A stretch of 64,000 nucleotides of DNA from Leptospira kirschneri serovar Cynopteri str. 3522 CT (GTDB lineage Bacteria; Spirochaetota; Leptospiria; Leptospirales; Leptospiraceae), in contig NZ_AHMN02000010.1 of the NCBI RefSeq assembly GCF_000243695.2, positions 128,073 through 192,072 of the forward strand. Direction: 5' to 3'. The notes beneath the pieces were generated by a model. It was not told the DNA's origin, did not search any database, and worked only from the letters and a program-made list of their open reading frames with translations. Position 1 is the stretch's first letter, and every line of letters starts with the position of its first letter. Position numbers and translations under genes: made by a program. Positions 54,121 to 64,000 of the stretch are shown piece after piece.

Positions 54121-56103
54121 ATGGATCAATATTTATGGACGCCTTCCTCCGATCGAATTGAGTCTTCTAATCTAGTTCGATATTTTAAATTTCTTAAAGA
54201 AAAAAAGAATCTTTCTCTTTCTACTTTTGAAGAACTCAGAGTCTGGTCTGTCAATGAGATAGGATCATTTTGGGAAAGTATCTGGGAATTTTCAGAAGTT
54301 GTCCATAGTCAAAAATACGATCTTGTATATCGAAGCGGATCGAATTTTACCGATTCCAAATTTTTTCCCGGTGCGAAACTGAATTTTGCGGAAAATCTTC
54401 TTCGTAGAACCGATTCTTTTCCCGCATTGGTTTATAGAGGTGAGGACGGTTCTAAAAGAGAAGTAAGTTATGCGGAATTACGTTCTTACGTAGGTGCGGT
54501 CGCAAAGGATCTGAAAAAAAGAGGAGTGATTCCAGGAGATAGGGTCGTTGGTTTGATGCCTAACGTGCCTGAAACCGTGATCGCAATGTTGGCGACTACT
54601 TCTATCGGAGCGATTTGGAGTTCTTGTTCTCCCGACTTTGGTGTAAAAGGTGTTTTAGATCGATTTGGTCAAATTGAACCTAAGATTTTATTTACCACGG
54701 ACTTATATTCTTTCAAAGGTAAACACTTATCTCTTGCCGAAAATTTGACTCAGATTCTTGAATCTATACCTTCTATAGAAGCGGTCATCGTATCTGATTA
54801 TAAAAATGGAATTTTACATTTTAAAAATCGTACAAAAACGATTCTGCCGGAAAACTACCCTCAACAGAATATTCATTTTTTTGAAACTGTTCTTCTTGAA
54901 AATGAAGGAGCCTTTCCTGATTTTTATCAAACGAATTTCGATCATCCGGTTTATATCATGTATTCTTCCGGAACGACTGGTCTTCCTAAATGTATGGTTC
55001 AAGGAGTTGGAGTATTTATCAATCATTGGAAAGAATTGGCGCTTCACTGCGATTTGAAACCGGGAGAAAGAATTTTTTATTATACTACGTGCGGTTGGAT
55101 GATGTGGAACTGGCTTGTAAGTTCCTTGTCGATAGGAGCCACCTTAGTGTTGTTCGACGGAAATCCTTTTTTTCCCACACAGGAAATTTTGTTCCAGATC
55201 GCTTCTGAAGAAAAAATCAACGTATTTGGCGTAGGTGCTAAATATATTCTTACATTAGAAAAATCTAAATTTCAACCTAAAGATTTTGACCTTTCCGCTA
55301 TAAGAACCGTGTTGTCCACAGGTTCTCCTCTTACTACATCCGGTTTTAGATATGTATATCAACATTGGAAAAAGGATCTTCAACTTTCCTCTATTTCGGG
55401 AGGAACGGATCTAAATGGATGTTTTGCTTTGGGAAATCCGATTTTGCCGGTTTATGAAGGAGAAATTCAATGCAGAGGTCTCGGAATGGACGTGGAGATC
55501 TGGAACGAATCTGCAAAATCCGTAATAGAACAAAAAGGAGAACTAGTATGCAAACAACCTTTTCCTTCTATGCCTCTTTATTTTTGGAAAGATCCGGAAG
55601 GAAAAAAATATAAGTCCGCTTATTTTGAATCGTATCCATCGGTTTGGTGTCACGGGGATTTTGCGGAATTAAAAAAGTCCGGAGGGCTTGTGGTTTATGG
55701 AAGATCCGATGCAACTCTCAATCCGGGAGGTGTGAGAATCGGAACCTCGGATATTTACGGTCTGATTGAAACTTTTCCAGAAATCGCGGACTCTGTTATC
55801 ATCGGTCAAGATTGGAAAGAAGACGTGAGAATCGTTTTGTTTTTGAAAATGATTCCTGGAAAAAAATTGGAAGATTCTCTTGTTCAAACTTTAAAAAGGG
55901 AAATTAAAGAAAAAATTTCTCCCAAACACGTCCCTTCTAAAATACTTGAGGTCCCGGACATTCCCTATACGATCAATATGAAAAAAGTAGAGATCGCCGT
56001 CAAAAAAACGGTACAAGGAGAACCGGTCACAAACAAAGAAGCCTTGAGTAATCCAGATAGTTTAGAATATTATAAAAATATTTTGGAATTAAAAGAGGAT
56101 TAG
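54121..56103 (+). CDS. acetoacetyl-CoA synthetase
   Basis: The 660-residue adenylate-forming ligase activates acetoacetate (or a similar short oxo-acid) to its CoA ester. The N-terminus WTPSSDRIESSNLVRYFKFL and VYRSGSNFTDSKFFPGAKLN followed by FAENLL are characteristic of acetoacetyl-CoA synthetases. The AMP-binding signature is IMYSSGTTGLPKCMVQG. TTCGWMMWNWLVSSLSIGAT and SISGGTDLNGCFALGNP are also typical, and YGRSDATLNPGGVRIGTSDI leads to the C-terminal domain with a catalytic Lys in INMKKVEI. Probable use is recovery of ketone-type carbon for lipid metabolism. No neighbouring pathway gene. Confidence 0.9.
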   Translation: MDQYLWTPSSDRIESSNLVRYFKFLKEKKNLSLSTFEELRVWSVNEIGSFWESIWEFSEVVHSQKYDLVYRSGSNFTDSKFFPGAKLNFAENLLRRTDSFPALVYRGEDGSKREVSYAELRSYVGAVAKDLKKRGVIPGDRVVGLMPNVPETVIAMLATTSIGAIWSSCSPDFGVKGVLDRFGQIEPKILFTTDLYSFKGKHLSLAENLTQILESIPSIEAVIVSDYKNGILHFKNRTKTILPENYPQQNIHFFETVLLENEGAFPDFYQTNFDHPVYIMYSSGTTGLPKCMVQGVGVFINHWKELALHCDLKPGERIFYYTTCGWMMWNWLVSSLSIGATLVLFDGNPFFPTQEILFQIASEEKINVFGVGAKYILTLEKSKFQPKDFDLSAIRTVLSTGSPLTTSGFRYVYQHWKKDLQLSSISGGTDLNGCFALGNPILPVYEGEIQCRGLGMDVEIWNESAKSVIEQKGELVCKQPFPSMPLYFWKDPEGKKYKSAYFESYPSVWCHGDFAELKKSGGLVVYGRSDATLNPGGVRIGTSDIYGLIETFPEIADSVIIGQDWKEDVRIVLFLKMIPGKKLEDSLVQTLKREIKEKISPKHVPSKILEVPDIPYTINMKKVEIAVKKTVQGEPVTNKEALSNPDSLEYYKNILELKED

Positions 56104-56651
56104 AAATAAATTATGTATTTTATATGAAGACACATGAAATTGTATTTATTTTTGAGTTTTTTCGAGAAAAAACTTAGAATCAAAACCGGGACAGATTCTT
56201 AACGATTGGTCTTTTTTAGTAAAATAAAGTTGTTGAAAAATTAATTCTCTATCTGTTTTCGTTGTATTGAAATGGATAATTGAAGTAGTTTTGCTACTGA
56301 TCTCTATAAAAATAAGTACCGTTAATTCTATCACAAAACGCTGATTCCATGTAAAATATTAGGTACTTTATTATATAGTTATGAGTAATATCTATTATAG
56401 AATTTTTCAACAAAGTATCGTTACCGTTTTAGTCATCTAGGATTTAAAAATCAAAGTCCAAAAATACTTTTCAAATTGAATATTGGAAAGAGAATCATTT
56501 GTGTGAATATAAAATGTCTATTTGAGTTGAGTTTGAAAAAAATCCCAGTGATCCATCAATTGATTACCGTGAATTTTTATTACAAAACACTGATTACTTT
56601 ATTTTATAGTTCTGAGTAAAAAAAGAAAACGAACAAACAGGAGGAATCTAA
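56104..56651. other. 548-base repeat gap
   Basis: No gene is seen. It holds the enlarged element copy (56229-56415) with a family C sequence inside it, and a second family C fragment at 56563-56620 ('gattaccgtgaatttttatt', 'acaaaacactgattacttta', 'ttttatagttctgagtaaaa'). AGGAGG just before 56652 belongs to the next gene. Confidence 0.5.
56229..56415. mobile_element. longer relative of the 98-bp element, enclosing family C sequence
   Basis: The left end GTTGTTGAAAAATTAATTC and right end GAATTTTTCAACAA match the 98-bp element. The interior instead contains 'gatctctataaaaataagta' and 'ggtactttattatatagtta', which is family C (56294-56390). The outermost bases are mutated, so no TA duplication remains. 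This suggests that family C sequences and the 98-bp element derive from one parent element. Confidence 0.6.
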
Positions 56652-57644
56652 ATGAATTGGAAACATTTGTTTCTCATTGGAAAAAATATACGATACACTT
56701 TAAAAAAGAATCTATCTAGTAATTCGTATTCATCATTCTATATTTTAAGCCGTTTTCAAATCGATTTGAAAAATGGAATTTGGAAAAAACTTGTTTTGAT
56801 CGGCTCGTTTTACATTTTGTACGGGTATTTTTACTTACAAGCGGAAGATGATACATTCAAATATTATAATTCGTCTAGGCTCAAGGAAATTTTGGAAAAA
56901 GGAGAATTAAAAGTTGCAGGAGATTCTTCTTATGAACCTTTTTATATCCCGAACTCTAAAGAAGGGTATCCGGGGTTTGATTACGAATTAGGAAAAGCCT
57001 ACGCGGATTTTTTAGGAGTAAAGTATAAGTTCATTTCTTATCCGGAGTTCAACGAATTTGCGGAAGCAATTAAAAACAAAGAAGCAGATATTGCGTTATC
57101 CGGAATCTCTAGTAATTTAGAAAGATCTAAAAAACTAAAATTTAGCGAGGCTTATTTGGTGGCAACTCCTGCTGCTTTAATTCGAAAATCCGCTTTACCC
57201 CCGCCTCCGGAAGGGAATATTATTACGACCCAAAGTTTCAGAAGTATCCTCGATTTGTCCGATTTGAGCGGGGTTACATTTGCAGTTCGATCTTTTTCCA
57301 ATCGTCACGAGTATCTTTTAAAGAAGTTCAAAAACAATCGAATTTTTACCTATGTGGATACACTTTCCGCTTGGGAAGCGGTCAAAAACGGAACCGCAAA
57401 TTGTTTAGTCGCAGATTCATTTTATATCAAGGGTATTCTTCTCAAGGACAAATCGATCGCTTCTAATTTCAGACCGCTTTTAGAACCTGTACAAAGAGAA
57501 GATATTAGCGCGGCTTTTCCTCAAGGGGACATTTTATTTATTAGAAATTTTGAATTCTTTTTACAAGAGTTGAGTCGCACCGGAGTCCTTCGGGAAATGG
57601 AGGATAAGTATTTTAATAAATCGGAATGGGTTCCCGCGCAGTAA
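56652..57644 (+). CDS. family-3 (amino-acid type) ABC solute-binding protein
   Basis: The 330-residue protein starts at ATG after AGGAGG. A long polar-basic N-terminus precedes a hydrophobic segment at about residues 47-63 (LVLIGSFYILYGYFYLQ). The solute-binding domain then begins: LKEILEKGELKVAGDSSYEP, FDYELGKAYADFLGVKYKFI, IKNKEADIALSGISSNLERS, KLKFSEAYL, SGVTFAVRSFSNRHEYLLKK and a final LREMEDKYFNKSEW. No permease or ATPase lies beside it, so it may work with components encoded elsewhere. The real signal peptide may be internal, with start further downstream. Confidence 0.78.
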   Translation: MNWKHLFLIGKNIRYTLKKNLSSNSYSSFYILSRFQIDLKNGIWKKLVLIGSFYILYGYFYLQAEDDTFKYYNSSRLKEILEKGELKVAGDSSYEPFYIPNSKEGYPGFDYELGKAYADFLGVKYKFISYPEFNEFAEAIKNKEADIALSGISSNLERSKKLKFSEAYLVATPAALIRKSALPPPPEGNIITTQSFRSILDLSDLSGVTFAVRSFSNRHEYLLKKFKNNRIFTYVDTLSAWEAVKNGTANCLVADSFYIKGILLKDKSIASNFRPLLEPVQREDISAAFPQGDILFIRNFEFFLQELSRTGVLREMEDKYFNKSEWVPAQ

Positions 57645-57860
57645 TTGTTTTGACCGCCCCATTCAGTAAAAGATTTATTTTATAGAGCTTCTCTCGAATA
57701 AAAACTAAAAAATGAAATTCTTTCAGAATCGAAAAAACTTTCTTAAAGTTTTGTTTTGAATCTGTCATTGATTGATCCAGTTGAAACAATTCTATTTTAG
57801 TGGAATTGATAGATCCCGTTCTTGACAAGTTTGAGAATGGTTCCGACACTGGAAACATCT

Positions 57861-59642
<1,782 letters not shown>

Positions 59643-60344
59643 AGAAGTTGCCGGAAAAGAACCGGACAGAGTTGTAAGAAAATTATTCCGACAAACGTTA
59701 GTCGGAATTGTGATTCTCGTATTAGGAGTGGTTTTTCTTGCAAGAGTGTTTCCGGAACCGGTGCTCGTTGTATCCCAGAAGTTTATAGAAATTACGGGAG
59801 TGTTTGGAGTAGGAGTGGGCATTATGCTCGCGGATTCTCTGCACGTATTTATACCGCCGGACGTATTTTTAATGCTCGCGGTGGCCGGAAAGCTCAATTC
59901 AGTACTTGTCATCGCTTCTGCTTCGATTGGAAGTTTGATCGGAGGAAGTGTTTCTTATTTAACGGGAAGAATTCTTTTACCGAAGATGGAACGAATTTCT
60001 ATCTTCGTAAAAAGACACGAACAAAAATTGGAACACTATCTACATCGATATGGATTTTGGGCGGTTGTTTTGGCTGCTTTGACCCCTCTTCCTTATTCTT
60101 GGGTATCACTTGCGGCTGGGGCGATGAAAATGAAATATTCACTGTTTTTTAGAGGTTGTCTATTTAGAATTCCGCGTTTTATCATATTCTATTATCTGAT
60201 TCAATTTGGATGGGTAGGCGGGGGAATGTAAAAGATTTTCATAATATCCTAAATCTTAAAAAATACACTGGTTTGTCCCAAAAAAACAAGATCGGGTTTT
60301 TATAATAAAACACATTCACAAAATAGTAGATGCAGTTTGTTACG

Positions 60345-61199
60345 TTATTCCTTTGTTATTTCGATAAAGTAAATACTTGCTTTGGGAAGTAATTTCTGAA
60401 TCTTTTTTTCTTGAGACTTCAAAGCCGGTATATCATCTAAATTTAATGTATTTAACTTTTGTAATTTTCCAATTTCTTTTGGAAAAGTTGTGAACTGGTT
60501 GTTTTTTAAATATAACTTTTCTAGCTTTTGTAGTTTTCCGATTTCCTTTGGAAGAGTAGTGAGTTGATTCTTCCTTAAATCTAATAACCATAGTTCTTCT
60601 AAATATCCGATTTCCTTTGGAAGAGTTGTGAGTTGATTGTTAATTAAATATAACTCTTGTAGCTTTTTTAAATATCCGATTTCTTTAGGAATGGTTGTGA
60701 GTTGATTGTCGTTTAAATCCAATACTTGTAACTTTTTCAAATATTCGATTTCTTTTGGAAGAGTAGTGAGTTGATTGTTTCTTAAATCTAGTGATTCTAA
60801 ATCTTTCAAATACTCAATTTCTTTTGGAAGAGTAGTGAGTTGATTGTTTCTTAAATCTAGTGATTCTAAATCTTTCAAATACTCAATTTCTTTTGGAAGA
60901 GTAGTGAGTTGATTGTGATCTAAATATAAGTATCTTAGTTTTTGTAATTTTCCAATTTCTTTAGGAAGAGTTACGAGTTGATTATTGCTTAAATCTAGCG
61001 ATTCTAATTCTTTTAATTTTTCGATTTCTTTAGGAAGAGTTGTGAGTTGATTCTTACTTAAATCTAAAGTTTGAACATCCATTGGATTTTGAAGAGCTTT
61101 GTTTAGATTGTGATAGTGGCCTTTCTCTTCGGCTTTGAGTTGGCTCAAAAAGCAAAGAAGGATTAAAATTACTACTTTTTGTAAGTTCATGGTTTTCAT
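60345..61199 (-). CDS. leucine-rich-repeat protein
   Basis: The 284-residue exported protein has a signal peptide (LQKVVILILLCFLSQLKAEE). Nine or so 23-residue leucine-rich repeats follow, of the form LPKEIxxLxxLxxLxLxxNQLTT. Pathogenic leptospires carry many such proteins, some reported surface-exposed. Two adjacent repeats are identical at DNA level (60771-60839 and 60840-60908), showing a recent tandem duplication. The C-terminal cap is LKSQEKKIQKLLPKASIYF. Start ATG at 61199; no strong ribosome-binding site. Confidence 0.9.
   Translation of the reverse strand: MKTMNLQKVVILILLCFLSQLKAEEKGHYHNLNKALQNPMDVQTLDLSKNQLTTLPKEIEKLKELESLDLSNNQLVTLPKEIGKLQKLRYLYLDHNQLTTLPKEIEYLKDLESLDLRNNQLTTLPKEIEYLKDLESLDLRNNQLTTLPKEIEYLKKLQVLDLNDNQLTTIPKEIGYLKKLQELYLINNQLTTLPKEIGYLEELWLLDLRKNQLTTLPKEIGKLQKLEKLYLKNNQFTTFPKEIGKLQKLNTLNLDDIPALKSQEKKIQKLLPKASIYFIEITKE
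60771..60908 (-). repeat. perfect 69-bp tandem duplication within the LRR gene
   Basis: Bases 60771-60839 and 60840-60908 are identical and encode exactly one 23-residue leucine-rich repeat each (NNQLTTLPKEIEYLKDLESL motif). An in-frame perfect duplication is a likely site of repeat-number change between strains. Confidence 0.92.
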
Positions 61200-61378
61200 A
61201 ATTCTAGAGTCATTTAAAAAATCTTTTCTTTTTTGTTATTTGCCTATTGTTATAGTCTTTTTTCTAAAGCGACGGTCTTTTACAAAAATCAAAAGTCTAA
61301 ACTTAGGTTCGAGATCAAAAAATTTGAGTTTTCGGAAACAAAAGAAAAGAATATTCTGTACTCAAAGGCAGATCTTAA

Positions 61379-61606
61379 TTGGAAACCAATCAACCCAATC
61401 TATTTCCAAAAACAAAAGAGGAAATCATAAGAGAAAATTTGGATTTATTTGATCTTCCTATTCGTATCCAGGCATTGATCGAAAACATACTACAGGGGAA
61501 TATCAGAGAACAATCCTTAGTTTGTTGTCATAGCGCCTGCGACGTATGTAACGCGACTATACGAACCTGTTTTCGTAAGATCAAAAATGAACTGGAACAT
61601 TCGTGA
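61379..61606 (+). CDS. small Cys-rich protein upstream of rarA
   Basis: The 75-residue protein starts TTG after AAAGG. The first 45 residues are polar and helical ([20 protein letters not shown]). The C-terminus carries [17 protein letters not shown], a Cys/His cluster that could bind zinc or an iron-sulfur centre. The family is not recognised. Its stop overlaps the rarA GTG start (GTGA), indicating translational coupling and a possible functional link with RarA. Confidence 0.6.
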   Translation: METNQPNLFPKTKEEIIRENLDLFDLPIRIQALIENILQGNIREQSLVCCHSACDVCNATIRTCFRKIKNELEHS

Positions 61607-62874
61607 GCGACCTTTTTACTAAAAAACCGATTCCACCTCTTGCTCATAAAATACGTCCTTCCAGTTTTGAAGAAGTGATCGGACAGTCTAGGGCCACAAA
61701 ACAACTCGTCAATTACCGATTTCCGGTTTCTATTATCTTATACGGACCACCTGGAACCGGAAAATCCACGTTAGCCGGAATTCTATGCAGAAAATGGAAT
61801 CTTCCTTTTGTGGAATACAATGCGGTTTCTACTGGAGTAGCAGAGATCAAAAAATTGTTGGAAAGGGCTGAACGAGAAGGAACCATCCTTCTTTTTTTGG
61901 ATGAAATTCATCGTTTCAGTGCGTCTCAACAAGACAGCCTTTTGAAAGGAGTGGAAACCGGGCATTTAATATTGATCGGCGCCACGACCGAAAATCCGGC
62001 GTTTCGAATTACAAGGCCTCTATTGTCCAGATGCCAGATTCTTAAAATAGAACCTCTTAGTTTAGAGGAACAGTCTTCTCTTTTGGAAAGAGGAATTCAA
62101 AATATAGAATATTCCATAAATCTAAACAAAGATGCAAAAGAAACTTTGATCCGTTTTTCGGGAGGAGACGGAAGAAAGTTACTTTCTAATTTAGAGGGTT
62201 TGAGTTTTAGTTTTCCTGAAAATCATACGATCTCCAAATCGGACGTGGAAGAATATTTGGAAAGTCGTGTAATCGAATATGATAAAAGTGGGGAATCCCA
62301 TTACGATGTGATTTCTGCGTTTATCAAATCGGTGCGAGGAAGTGATCCGGATGCTGCGTTGTATTATTTAGCCGTTTTACTCGAAGGAGGGGAAGACCCG
62401 CTTTTTATTATGCGAAGGCTGATCATTCTCGCGAGTGAAGATGTAGGAAACGCTTCCGTAAACGGATTACCTCTTGCTGTTTCAGGCTTACACGCGTTAG
62501 ATGCAATTGGAATGCCGGAGGGAAGATTGATTCTTGCTCACGTGACTACATTTTTAGCTTCTTGTCCAAAATCGAATGCGAGTTACAAGGGAATTGGTGC
62601 TGCTTTGGCTTTTGTTCGAGAGCACGGAACGGGAATCAAAATTCCGAACCGGCTTAGAAACGCTCCTACCTTTCTTCATAAAAAAGAAGGTGCTTCGAAA
62701 GGTTATATTTATCCTCACGATTTTGGGGGATTTAAGGAACAAAATTATTTCCCGGATGAATTTGCCGACAATCCGCCTAAGTTTTATTTTCCAACTGGGA
62801 ACGGAGCGGAATTAAAGCTGAAAGAATATCTGGACAAGGTTTGGGAAAAAACTCCCTGGAAAAAAGGAAATTAA
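61603..62874 (+). CDS. rarA: replication-associated recombination protein RarA (MgsA)
   Basis: AAA+ ATPase acting at stalled replication forks, related to clamp-loader subunits and eukaryotic WRNIP1. It opens [17 protein letters not shown]. Walker A is [16 protein letters not shown], Walker [11 protein letters not shown], sensor 1 [11 protein letters not shown] and the Arg finger region ALLSRC-like [12 protein letters not shown]. The C-terminal tetramerisation domain has [33 protein letters not shown] residues and HDFGG near the end. Start is GTG, overlapping the small Cys-rich gene. Confidence 0.95.
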   Translation: MSDLFTKKPIPPLAHKIRPSSFEEVIGQSRATKQLVNYRFPVSIILYGPPGTGKSTLAGILCRKWNLPFVEYNAVSTGVAEIKKLLERAEREGTILLFLDEIHRFSASQQDSLLKGVETGHLILIGATTENPAFRITRPLLSRCQILKIEPLSLEEQSSLLERGIQNIEYSINLNKDAKETLIRFSGGDGRKLLSNLEGLSFSFPENHTISKSDVEEYLESRVIEYDKSGESHYDVISAFIKSVRGSDPDAALYYLAVLLEGGEDPLFIMRRLIILASEDVGNASVNGLPLAVSGLHALDAIGMPEGRLILAHVTTFLASCPKSNASYKGIGAALAFVREHGTGIKIPNRLRNAPTFLHKKEGASKGYIYPHDFGGFKEQNYFPDEFADNPPKFYFPTGNGAELKLKEYLDKVWEKTPWKKGN

Positions 62875-64000
62875 TTATTTATCATAGAGTTCTGGACGAA
62901 CGATTCTGATTTGTTTAGTTTTGGATTCTGAATTTTCTGGGTCAAATTCGATTGAATTCCGATCTGAGTCCGAATTCTGGCGGTACATCGTCGTGTGTTG
63001 TGTTGGCTCTTTTATTTTTTTATATTTATATTCAGAATTGAACATTTTTCCTCATTGGGTCGTAAGACCGGCAAGGTTTAATAAATGTTTCGTTATTTTT
63101 GGTAAAAATCTGAATCTTTTTTTAAAGAGAGAATTATAATTCGATTTAAAAATTGCGAATTTTGAGTAGAAGGTGCGTGTGAGTTCCCACATTTTAAAAG
63201 TTGTGCCAGTCAAATTACGAAATCTAACGATATTGGCTTTTGGTTTATAGGATTCCCTCTTGATAAATTCGCATGAATTTTTTATAATCTAAGAACTGTA
63301 TAAAGATTACAAACTGGAATAAATCATTTTTAAATTCTTAAAAAACATGGAGTTTTTACGGCTTAGGTCTCATTGTAAGATTTACGACTTTTAACAATTT
63401 AAATGTAAGAGATTCGCTTTATAAAATCCAGACTTTACAATAAAAGTAAAATGTGGAACTCACACAAATCGAGATTTTACAGTTTAATTCCAAAAATGTG
63501 GGAACTCTTACTTTTAAAAAATGTCCCAACTTTCTTATATCGAATTTACATTCAGTTATTGCTCGAACAATCTTAAAGAGAGATTGTTTCAAACGTTAGA
63601 TACTTTAAAAAGCCAAGTAAGAGTCAATCTTTGAGAACTTCTGCATCTTTGTAAAATCGCCCTTAAATTTTTAATACGATTTTTATACATCTGAATCAAA
63701 TAAACGGTCGATTCTTAATTAGTCGTCCCTGAAAAAGAGTTACAATAGCGAATAACGCAAAAGGGATCGTGTTAAAGAACTAAAGCAGAACGACTCCCTA
63801 CCATAACCAACCCCACAAGTATTTAGATTTCAATATTAAATCTTGTGGGAATTACGACAAATCCTCTGTAAAACTAGTTCCCACTCCACAACGCGATTCA
63901 TAGAGAGCGTTGTGTTGAGTTTCAAACGCGATTAATAGAGAGCGTTGTACTTTAGTTTTCCTTATTTTTGGGCGGCAACTCAATGAATTGCTTCCCATGG
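62875..64000. other. 1.1-kb repeat-rich end of window
   Basis: No supported gene; a 72-codon frame at 62921-63139 lacks a start signal and family. GTGGGAAC-type repeats occur at about 63182, 63450 and 63498. 'gcgaataacgcaaaagggat' near 63749 is the phrase adjoining other repeats. From 63802 a truncated mobile-element copy runs to the window end. Confidence 0.5.
63802..64000 (-). mobile_element. miniature inverted-repeat element, copy 3 (cut by window end)
   Basis: Starts CATAACCAACCCCACAAGT and continues with the reverse complement of the right part of the 41397 element: 'tttcaatattaaatcttgtg', then 'ggaattacgacaaatcctct'. Later sequence 'gaattgcttcccatgg' matches the interior of the copy at 26281. 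Its other end lies outside the window, so the target duplication cannot be checked. Confidence 0.72.

Noticed and set aside
62921..63139. 72-codon plus-strand ORF after rarA
   Set aside because: It has one hydrophobic stretch but no start signal or family, and its composition is that of the surrounding non-coding DNA.

Overview
The window is chromosomal DNA of a low-GC spirochaete, almost certainly a pathogenic Leptospira of the L. interrogans group. The support is a DUF1564 protein, a DUF1561/PF07598 'virulence-modifying' exotoxin-like protein, a 23-residue leucine-rich-repeat protein, a DUF1577-like PilZ protein, many TTG/GTG starts, an isolated single tRNA gene, and long intergenic regions packed with dispersed repeats. 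The species is inferred from family content, not from a database match.

Layout. 1-2.5 kb: DUF1564 and a putative outer-membrane protein between two near-identical inverted repeats. 2.5-6.1 kb (minus): lipase-foldase-like protein, apolipoprotein N-acyltransferase (lnt) and a DEDD exonuclease in one operon. 6.1-12.6 kb: PdxB-like dehydrogenase, SplB-like radical SAM plus AlkD-like pair, acyl-CoA dehydrogenase, pcm, tRNA-Phe with a clear promoter, and a P-loop kinase-like protein. 13.4-26 kb: PilZ-like protein, then a long plus-strand run lolA, rodZ-like, rimO, pgsA, trpD, yajC, a basic SecDF-linked membrane protein, secD, secF, ribD, ribE, with many genes overlapping. ribBA follows after 1.3 kb of repeats. 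29-31.4 kb: accessory island with an orphan Imm11-type immunity gene and a compositionally foreign DHFR-like gene. 32-35.8 kb: complete sulfate ABC transporter (sbp-cysT-cysW-cysA). 35.8-42 kb: accessory region with an IS630-type transposase remnant, a 98-bp miniature transposon, the VM exotoxin-like gene, a DUF1566 lipoprotein and a 292-bp miniature transposon. 42-51.8 kb: FadL-type porin divergent from a MpaB-type oxygenase, a Pyr4/PaxB-like membrane protein, a 1759-residue pseudokinase-ATPase-GAF-PP2C regulator, and pdxH. 52-64 kb: two paralogous Cys-rich exported proteins, a membrane protein, acetoacetyl-CoA synthetase, an amino-acid-type solute-binding protein, mutL, a DedA-like protein, an LRR protein, a small Cys-rich protein and rarA, then repeats to the window end.

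The core blocks cover lipoprotein maturation and sorting (lnt, lolA), protein export (yajC-secDF), riboflavin synthesis (ribD, ribE, ribBA; ribH not here), B6 metabolism (pdxH, possibly the PdxB-like gene), sulfate uptake, and genome maintenance (mutL, rarA, AlkD-like).

The most unusual content is in two places. First, non-coding DNA: a 292-bp element with perfect 19-bp inverted ends and a 9-bp target duplication, whose empty site is also in the window; a second repeat family whose central hairpin changes sequence while keeping base pairing; and a 98-bp TA-flanked element near an IS630 remnant. Second, a three-gene unit in which a MpaB/DUF2236 oxygenase, a homologue of fungal meroterpenoid cyclases and a giant regulator lie together. 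All identifications were made by reading the sequence; no searches were run.
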